A stretch of DNA of 64,000 nt from NCBI GenBank assembly GCA_964605665.1, contig CAZSDP010000001.1, forward strand, positions 124,001-188,000. Direction: 5' to 3'. The first letter of the stretch is position 1. Every line of letters starts with the position of its first letter. This DNA comes from CAZSDP01 sp964605665 (GTDB taxonomy: Bacteria; Planctomycetota; UBA8108; UBA1146). Shown piece after piece: positions 51,698 through 59,400 of this stretch. Below the pieces are notes generated by a model. The model was not told the origin of the DNA and did not search any database. It was given only the letters and a program-made list of their open reading frames with translations. The translations under genes were made by a program, and so were the position numbers.

Positions 51698-53023
51698 CTA
51701 AGGGATCAAGCAGTCGAGCGGGTCAGGAGTGGGATCCTGACCTGGGCTTTGGGTCGGTGGTGGTGGCGGACTCTGCCCTTGCGTTGAGAACAGATACTCC
51801 AGCAACCAAATCGGATCGCTAATACCCAGAGTGCCGTCGTCGTTCGCATCCGCTGCATCTCGGCACGGGAGTTCTCCGGACATGTGCAGATACAGGAGGA
51901 TCGCGGTCACATCTCCGATGTCGATGCGTCCATCGAAGTTGACGTCCCCTCGAACGAACTCGTCCACGATCGTCGCGTCGACTCCGAGCAAGTTGGTGAC
52001 GGTCACCATATCCACGGCACAACTGGCAGGATCGAACTCGATGGGGAAGGTGCCCGCGAAGGGGGGAACCCCGTCGATCTCAATGACCAAGTAACCGATG
52101 GTCTCGCCATTCAGAAGCGGAATCTGAGAGCCATTTGTCGCTTCGATCAAGACTCCCAGAGTCGTGGAGCCCTTCGTCGTCGTGACAACCACGTCACCAC
52201 CGAAGGTCGTGTCGAAATATCCACCGGACAAGTCGAATTCACTGAGCAGGAGCTCGTCGTAATCGAGACCCATTTCAACGGTGTTTGCAGGGCCAGTGGT
52301 CCAGACCTGAATCGGAAGTCGCAACTCAGCGTCGAAGGGTGAAGCGCTATCGGCAACATCATCCAATCGGAAGAGCAGCGGTGAATAGAAAGTGATCGTG
52401 CCGTTGGAGGTCATCGGGATCACCGTGGTACCAGAGATCAGTTCGAAGCGAATCGGATTGATCTCGGTGTTGATGATCGTTATCGCCGAAGTGATGCTTC
52501 CGCCAACCGGCATCATACTCAGATCGAGCACATCAAAAACGAGCCAGGCCGCGAGGTGACGCCCCTCCGGGAACGGAGATCCGGCAGGATAGACCACTTG
52601 GAATCCGGTGTATGGTGGTCCAGTCGGATTCACCAATGTAACCGGGTTCAATGCTTCACTGACACTATCGACGTAACTCACATCGACCAAGCTGAGCAAC
52701 AACTCATCGTAGTCGAGGCCCATCTCCCAAATGTCGATCGGAAACTCGGAAGTGAGGTAGACAGGTAACGCAACCTGGACTTGATCAGGCAGAACGATCG
52801 CTTCGCCCAACTCGATTTCGTAGGTAGGGGGGGACATCTGCGCTGTGACCAACGCGCTCTGCCCGAAGCAGAGGGAGAGAAGAACCACGAAGTTGAGTAG
52901 AGCGGTTCGTCTCAGCGAAGCGAGCCCACGCCGCTGCTCATCACCAAGCGATACAGCTGTCTGCTTTGCAGACCACCGACCGTCGGTCGAGAGATCGATC
53001 GTGTTGGGGGCAGGCTTACACAT
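51698..53023 (-). CDS. secreted cohesin-like protein with C-terminal dockerin
   Basis: 441 residues. A long N-terminus precedes a signal-like helix (LLNFVVLLSLCFGQSALVTA, about 43-61). Two similar beta domains follow (about 68-215 and 218-365), each with a VEMGLDYDELLLS-type strand, like cohesin or carbohydrate-binding modules. The C-terminus (about 372-425) has two calcium-loop motifs, GDVNFDGRIDIGDV and ADANDDGTLGISD, forming a type I-like dockerin, then a Pro-rich tail. Such dockerin pairs abound in Planctomycetota and may mediate surface assembly; the partner is unknown. A cohesin-like and a dockerin module on one chain could allow chain formation. Confidence 0.82.
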   Translation of the reverse strand: MCKPAPNTIDLSTDGRWSAKQTAVSLGDEQRRGLASLRRTALLNFVVLLSLCFGQSALVTAQMSPPTYEIELGEAIVLPDQVQVALPVYLTSEFPIDIWEMGLDYDELLLSLVDVSYVDSVSEALNPVTLVNPTGPPYTGFQVVYPAGSPFPEGRHLAAWLVFDVLDLSMMPVGGSITSAITIINTEINPIRFELISGTTVIPMTSNGTITFYSPLLFRLDDVADSASPFDAELRLPIQVWTTGPANTVEMGLDYDELLLSEFDLSGGYFDTTFGGDVVVTTTKGSTTLGVLIEATNGSQIPLLNGETIGYLVIEIDGVPPFAGTFPIEFDPASCAVDMVTVTNLLGVDATIVDEFVRGDVNFDGRIDIGDVTAILLYLHMSGELPCRDAADANDDGTLGISDPIWLLEYLFSTQGQSPPPPPTQSPGQDPTPDPLDCLIP

Positions 53024-53421
53024 GGTCGCGAACCGTCTTCAAGTCCCAGCCTTTGGACTGGGGAGAGCAACGAGAGAGTGAATGGCACCGGCCCGTCCTG
53101 TGACAACAGGCGGGCAAAAAGACCACAAGGATGGTTGGATCCCCAAGGCAAGGCTCTGAGCTCTGATGGGGGGACTTCCCACCCACGACACATCTTATCG
53201 GACCTAGCTATGGTGTAAAGATCGATGTGGACAGAAGTTCGTGCAATTTTCCCCTCCTAGAGGCCCATCTTGACTCCCTTTCAGTCAGGTTCTACGTTCC
53301 TCCGCGTCACCAGCGGAATCAGGGAGGGCCTTTCTTCGTTGTGCCTCAATGAGGACATTCAGCGACGAACCGAGAGACTAATAAAGTCTCTAAATACTCT
53401 ATCTTGTGAAATGGAAAGCAC
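53024..53421. other. divergent spacer, dockerin and polyprenyl synthase genes
   Basis: 398 bases between divergent genes. A hairpin GCCCGTCCTGT (53091-53101) / ACAGGCGGGC (53106-53115) lies in the leader of the dockerin gene. An inverted repeat AGAGACT (53373-53379) / AGTCTCT (53385-53391) lies 30 bases before the polyprenyl synthase start and could be an operator. No coding frame was seen. Confidence 0.5.
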
Positions 53422-54453
53422 TTGCAAGAACTCCCCTCATCCGAGGAATCCTCCCATTCAGTCCCAACCTGCCTGTTGGAACCCCTGAACCGGGCAAAAG
53501 AAATCCTCGCGGAAACCCTTCATTCCTGTCAGGAGGTCGGCCTTCAGGAGGGGCTTCAGGCACAGCTCGCCGGAGGAAAAGCACTGCGCCCCGCGCTCTC
53601 CATTTGGTGGGGAAAACAGATTGGAGCCCCTCCATTCCTCTCTGAACAGTGGGGATTGGCTGTGGAGTTACTCCACAACGCCTTTCTGATCCATGACGAC
53701 ATCGAAGACGGAGACCGCTGGAGACGAGGCCGGCCGACCCTCTGGGTTTCCGCGGGAATACCGATTGCCCTCAATGTGGCGGACTTCTTGATCGCGGAAG
53801 CTTATCGGAGGGTGGCCTCTCTCACCGACACTTCCGCGGAAACGCTTGTCCAACTACTGCGAGACTTCTCCGAAACACATCGAACGACCGTGATCGGGCA
53901 AGCCCTCGATCTTCATCATCGTGCAGATCCAGAGTTTACGATCACCGACTATGAGCAAATCATCCGGAACAAGACCGGTCGGTATCTCGCTCTCGCTTGG
54001 ATCGGACCGGCTCGCTTCGCAGCATGGCCGCAAGATCGCATCGACGCTCTTTGGCAGCTGGGAGACGAGCTAGGACCGGCATTTCAAATTCGGGACGACG
54101 TCCTCGATCTCAGTCCAGGTAAAGGGCGAGGAGGTGAGATCGGTTGCGACATCCGAGAAGGGAAGCCATCGATACTCGTCGCTCACGCGTTCCAATCGGC
54201 AGAGACGACCCCCGAACAAAAGAGTCGGTTACTCCAAGTGCTGGAAAAGCCACGCGAAGAAACGACACCCCCAGAGGTAGATTGGGTCGTGAGGCTTTTT
54301 GAAGACGTCGGCTCGATAACGTTTGGCAATGACGAAGCGCGACGGAGAAGAAGCAAAGGAAGTGCAATTTTTTCATCACTTCCAGGAATCTCCTCCACTT
54401 CAGTGAGCGAATTCGAGAGCATCGCTTCGTACCTCATCGATCGAAAGGTCTGA
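53422..54453 (+). CDS. polyprenyl (isoprenyl) diphosphate synthase
   Basis: 343 residues, trans-isoprenyl diphosphate synthase fold. First Asp-rich motif DDIEDGDRWRRGRPT and second motif DDVLD bind magnesium and the diphosphates; GKALRP near residue 52 is the IPP-binding Lys-Arg site. Condenses allylic diphosphates with IPP to farnesyl, geranylgeranyl or longer chains; product length cannot be given. Starts at TTG with GGAAAG upstream. ddl follows after 4 bases, so it opens a cell-envelope operon. Confidence 0.9.
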   Translation: MQELPSSEESSHSVPTCLLEPLNRAKEILAETLHSCQEVGLQEGLQAQLAGGKALRPALSIWWGKQIGAPPFLSEQWGLAVELLHNAFLIHDDIEDGDRWRRGRPTLWVSAGIPIALNVADFLIAEAYRRVASLTDTSAETLVQLLRDFSETHRTTVIGQALDLHHRADPEFTITDYEQIIRNKTGRYLALAWIGPARFAAWPQDRIDALWQLGDELGPAFQIRDDVLDLSPGKGRGGEIGCDIREGKPSILVAHAFQSAETTPEQKSRLLQVLEKPREETTPPEVDWVVRLFEDVGSITFGNDEARRRRSKGSAIFSSLPGISSTSVSEFESIASYLIDRKV

Positions 54454-54457
54454 ATCT

Positions 54458-55522
54458 ATGACTCGGACGGTTTCCCGCGTGGTCCTACTTTACGGCGGCA
54501 CGTGGGAAGAACGCGCCGTTTCCATCTCCTCTGCACTTCCGGTGGATGCCGCTTTGCGAGGTGCCGGCCTAGAAGTCGCCCGAGTAAGGTGGGATCAAAG
54601 CGGCTGGACTCTCGTCCCCAATGAAGGATCACTCGAAGACCCTGGGCGAACGGAACGGCCTCTCGTTCTGCTGGAGGAATTGATCGCTGACGGAGTGGGG
54701 ATCGTCTTCAATGCCCTGCACGGGGGAGCTGGCGAAGATGGAAGCCTCTCGGCAATCATGGAGATCGCGGGAGTTCCCTTCAGTGGTGCGACTGTCCTTC
54801 CATCCGCAATCTCACATCACAAGGGGACGTTTCGGGTCGTGGCAGAAGCTCTAGGGCTTGAGGTCAGCCCTGGTTGCATCGTCACCGTGAGTGCATGGGA
54901 AACTCATGCGAAGCAAGTTCTCACTCATGTCTCTACTGAAGTTGGGCTCCCTGCAGTCCTGAAGCCTGTGTGTGGGGGCTCATCGATCGGCGCGATGAAG
55001 GTCTCGGATGCGGAAGAGCTCGGCAACGCGCTCGATTCACTGCTGTCACTCAATGACGAGATCCTCGTGGAGCGGTTCATCCCTGGGCGAGAATTAACGA
55101 TTTCGTGCCTAGGAGTCAGACCCGGCGAACCCCCACAAGTTCTTCCTCCGATTGAGATACAACCCCTCACTGATTCAGGAATCTTCGATACAGAAGCGAA
55201 GTACAACCCAAAGAACGTGCGAGAAATCGTTCCCGCCCCTTTAGATCCCGACCTGTGGAAGCATCTCTCTGAACAAGCCGCTCGACTGCACCTTCAACTC
55301 GATTTAGGTGCGATGAGTCGCAGCGATTTAATCTTGTCCGCAGATGGGCCAATTTGGCTCGAAACTCAAACGATTCCTGGACTGACAGAGTCGAGTCTGT
55401 TCCCACAAGCTGCTGCAGCCGCTGGGATCGACTTCACGACCCTCTTGCGACGACTTCTCGACTACGCCATCTCCGCCCATCTATTCCGGAGTGCAAACAC
55501 TGAAGGGATTCGGGATGAGTGA
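54458..55522 (+). CDS. ddl: D-alanine--D-alanine ligase
   Basis: 354 residues, ATP-grasp enzyme making the D-Ala-D-Ala end of peptidoglycan precursors. VVLLYGGTWEERAVSISSA (N-terminal loop), ALHGGAGEDGSLS, ATP-grasp AVLKPVCGGSSIGAMKV and ELTISCLG are clear. Near the C-terminus the usual E-x-N-T-x-PG metal motif is ETQTIPGL, with Gln in place of the Asn. Activity is still expected, but the site is unusual. Preceded by a polyprenyl synthase and followed by an overlapping phosphatase gene. Confidence 0.87.
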   Translation: MTRTVSRVVLLYGGTWEERAVSISSALPVDAALRGAGLEVARVRWDQSGWTLVPNEGSLEDPGRTERPLVLLEELIADGVGIVFNALHGGAGEDGSLSAIMEIAGVPFSGATVLPSAISHHKGTFRVVAEALGLEVSPGCIVTVSAWETHAKQVLTHVSTEVGLPAVLKPVCGGSSIGAMKVSDAEELGNALDSLLSLNDEILVERFIPGRELTISCLGVRPGEPPQVLPPIEIQPLTDSGIFDTEAKYNPKNVREIVPAPLDPDLWKHLSEQAARLHLQLDLGAMSRSDLILSADGPIWLETQTIPGLTESSLFPQAAAAAGIDFTTLLRRLLDYAISAHLFRSANTEGIRDE

Positions 55523-56360
55523 GCCCCAGCACGTCCAGCCTGCTGCGGGAGCTCTCGTCGAAGACGTACTCTCTGCAGCAAAAGAAGCTGGGGCACTCTT
55601 GTTTGAGCGCTTTCCCGCCAGGTCTGATTCAAAACTAGAAGTCGACTACAAGGGTCGCAGAGATCTCGTCACCGATGCAGATTGCAGCAGCGAGGATCTC
55701 ATTTGCTCTGCGCTAAGGGAGCTGCTCCCTCATGCGGCCATTTTGAGTGAAGAGGCGCCAGATCCTGGTATACGAGACGGAAACCTCTGGATCGTTGACC
55801 CCCTCGATGGAACGACCAACTACGCACATGGACATCCGATGTACGCGGTCTCTGTTGCGCTCGTTCGCGATGGGAGTCCAATTCTCGGAGTCATTCATGC
55901 ACCCGAGTTGCCAGCTCGAGATGGAACACAAGGCAGTTGCTGGTGGGCAGTGCGTGGCCAAGGCGCATTTCAAGACGGCTGCGAGATTTCAGTCTCAAAC
56001 GAATTTGAACTCTCTCAATCTCTTCTCGCGACCGGATTTAGTTATGGACGCGAAGAATTGAATCGTGGCGCTCTCGATGTTTTTCGGGAGATGTTGCTCT
56101 CAGCTCGCGAAGTACGTCGCGCTGGCAGCGCTTGTCTCGACCTCGCCCATGTCGCCAGTGGCGTCTTTGCTGGAATGTGGGAGAGCGACCTGAAGCCACA
56201 TGATGTCGCCGCCGGGGCCTTGATCATCGAAGAAGCCAGAGGGCTCGTCACCGACTTTGCAGGGGGAGGAGATTGGTTGTACGGGCGCACAATCATCGCA
56301 GGTAATGATCAAATCCACCGTCAGCTCCTCGATTGCGTCCAGAAGAATTTTCGCAGCTGA
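55515..56360 (+). CDS. inositol monophosphatase family protein
   Basis: 281 residues from ATG 55515, which overlaps the ddl stop by 8 bases and follows GGGATTCGGG; the frame runs 8 codons further up. Metal-binding motifs: DLVTDAD, SEE in ILSEEAP, and WIVDPLDGTTNYAHG; the second signature SDLKPHDVAAGALIIEEA is complete. Members hydrolyse inositol phosphate, histidinol phosphate, PAP or fructose bisphosphate; which one is not shown by the sequence. Confidence 0.92.
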   Translation: MSEPQHVQPAAGALVEDVLSAAKEAGALLFERFPARSDSKLEVDYKGRRDLVTDADCSSEDLICSALRELLPHAAILSEEAPDPGIRDGNLWIVDPLDGTTNYAHGHPMYAVSVALVRDGSPILGVIHAPELPARDGTQGSCWWAVRGQGAFQDGCEISVSNEFELSQSLLATGFSYGREELNRGALDVFREMLLSAREVRRAGSACLDLAHVASGVFAGMWESDLKPHDVAAGALIIEEARGLVTDFAGGGDWLYGRTIIAGNDQIHRQLLDCVQKNFRS

Positions 56361-56449
56361 TGCAAATTCGGAAGCTCTATTTCCACTGAGACGGCCTCCG
56401 CGTACAACCGACTCAGCGACTTGGAACTGTCCTCAGGCGTTCTGAAGCA

Positions 56450-59400
56450 TTGAATGGATTCTCTGATGACGGGCACGCTTCGGTGAGCACACACATCGTC
56501 ATACGCGGGGCTGCTGAACACAATCTCAACGATATCAGTCTAGAGATACCGCGGCAGCGCCTGGTGGTCATCACCGGCATCTCAGGATCCGGTAAATCAA
56601 CCCTCGCCGACGACATCATCTGCCGTGAAGGTCAGAGACGCTTTGTCGAAAGTCTCTCCGCATATGCGCGGCAATACTTGGGCAAGTTGGACCGACCCAA
56701 AGTTGAGCACATCGAGGGTCTGAGTCCGACGATCAGTATTGACCAAAAAACGATCTCTCGTAATCCGAGATCCACTGTTGGCACCGTGACTGAGATCCTC
56801 GATCACCTTCGCCTCTTGTTCTCTCGATTGGGAGTTCCACATTGTCCAAAGTGCGATTCCGTGATCGAAGGACGTTCTGTAGATCGTATTGTTGACGATG
56901 CTTACTTGGATTGGTCTGGCTCCGACATTCTGGTTTGCGCGCCGCTCGTCTTAGACCGAAAGGGCGAATACCGCAAAGAACTCGATGAACTACGCGAACA
57001 AGGATTTATACGCGTCCGGATCGATGGGGTCGTTCGCCGTTTAGATGAAGAGATTTCTCTCGCGCGGTATGAGAGACACACGATCGAAGTTGTTTACGAT
57101 CGGCTGAAACTCACCCCAGAAAGAAGACCTCGATTTTCCGAAGCAGTCGAGAAAGCTCTTACTCTTGGTGACGGTCTTTTGCAACTCGTCGTCGATCAGC
57201 AGGAACACTTGATTTCCAGTCGCTTGTCATGCCCCCGCTGTCGCGTCAGTCTTCCAGAATTGGAACCCCGCCTCTTCAGCTTCAACTCCACTCAAGGATC
57301 TTGTCCGCGCTGTCAGGGACTCGGCAAAGCGTGGGTCGCCGAGCAAGAAGCGGTTATTTCCAATGACGACGCACCCATCCCCCGTGCCATTTCGCTTCCC
57401 CGAAAGGGGAAGAAATTCAAATACATCGGAATCGTACCAGCTGAACTCAGTGCAAAGATTGAGGATTGGGGTGGAGACAGCACTCTCCCTTTTAAAAAGC
57501 TACCGTCGCGCATCCGTAAGAAACTCTGGAATGGTGAGAAATCCGCCACGATCGAGTTTCAAAAGAAGCGCTATCGAGGAGTAAAACCGAAGTCCGGATT
57601 CCCAGGCCTCGCTCCACTGCTCGAGTTGGCGATCAGCGCGACCAAGTCTTGGGAATTGAGTAAGTTCTTACGAAAGAAAGAGTGTCCCGTCTGTCTGGGA
57701 AAGAGGCTGAAGCCGGAGTCTCTATCGGTTCGATTCAGAGACCGTTCAATCGATCAAATCGTCGAAATGACCGTCGAGTCATCGATCGCGTTTTTTGATG
57801 ATCTCCACCTCTCTGATCGAGAAGAGAAAATCGGACAAACTCTCTTTCCTGAAATCAAAGAGCGTCTTCAATTTCTCAATCGCGTCGGATTGGGATATCT
57901 CCAACTATCCCGTTCAGCCGACACTCTTTCCGGCGGAGAAGCTCAGAGAATCCGCTTGGCGGGGCAACTGGGATCCGGGCTTCAAGGAGTGTTATACGTC
58001 CTCGATGAACCCTCAATCGGACTCCACCCGCGAGACAATTTGGCCTTGATTGAGCTACTTCGCCAACTCAGAGACCGCGGAAACACCGTTCTCGTCGTCG
58101 AACATGATCGCGAGACGATTGAGGCTGCGGACCATGTCATCGATATCGGGCCTGGTGCCGGAGTTCAGGGGGGCGAGGTCGTCGCGCAAGGATCCCTATC
58201 AACGGTCCGAAAAACCCGCGAGTCGATCACAGGACAGTACCTCTCAGGCAAGCGCAAGATTGCAGTTCCAGCCGATCGGAGAATCCCCTCAAACAGGCGG
58301 CTCTTCATCAAAGGGGCGGCTCAACACAATTTGAAGAAGATCGACATCGGCTTTCCCCTCGGAGTCCTGACCGCTGTTACGGGAGTTTCCGGATCGGGCA
58401 AGTCCACCTTGGTTCAAGGAATTCTCGAGCGTGCCGTTTCTGCCCATCTCGGCCTAAAAGATGAACCTCCAGGAGAACATCGGGCCATCGAAGGCCTCGA
58501 TCAAATTGAGCGTCTTATCCGCATCGACCAAAGTCCGATTGGACGGACGCCGCGATCGAACCCCGGGACTTACACCAAGGTGTTTGATGAGATTCGCGCA
58601 CTGTACGCCGTAACAACTGAGGCGAAGGCCAGGGGTTATTCGAAGGGACGATTCAGCTTCAACGTCAAAGGTGGGCGCTGTGAACACTGTGGTGGAGCGG
58701 GTGTCATCACCATCGACATGCAGTTTCTGGCCAGCGTCGAGGTTCTCTGCGAAGAGTGTGAAGGGCGTCGATATAACCCCGAAACGCTTGCGATCAAATG
58801 GCGCGGCCAGAGTATCTCAGACATACTGGCGATGTCGATTGACGAGGCGCACGACTTCTTCCGAGACATACCAAAGATCCAGCAGATCCTCGGAACTCTT
58901 ATTGAAGTTGGACTTGGATACGTCCGAATTGGCCAACCGAGCACCACGTTGTCTGGCGGAGAAGCGCAGCGGGTGAAGCTCGCTTCAGAGCTGAGAAAGT
59001 CATCAAGCGGACAAACTCTTTACATCTTGGACGAACCCACGACTGGGCTCCATTTCTTGGATGTTGAGCGGCTTTTGCGTTGTTTGCAGAGGTTGGTCGA
59101 CCAAGGAAATTCGGTAGTGGTCATCGAACATAATCTAGACGTCGTGAAGTGCGCAGATTGGGTTATCGACCTTGGTCCAGAAGGCGGTTCAGGCGGGGGC
59201 CAGTTGGTGTCGGAAGGAACTCCCGAAGCAGTCGCACAGGGTTCCGGAGATACCGCTCGCGAGCTTGCAAAGACCCTATCGGAATCACACTCCGCTCCCT
59301 TGAGAAAGGGTCGCAAGCGTGGTGGAGGAGAAGAGCCCGATGATCGTTTCTTGATTCACGGCGCCAGAGAAAACAACCTCAAGAACTTCACCATTGAAAT

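Noticed and set aside
56361..56449. LexA/SOS box upstream of uvrA
   Set aside because: A GAAC and a GTTC are present near 56424-56441 but their spacing does not fit the known E. coli or Bacillus SOS boxes.
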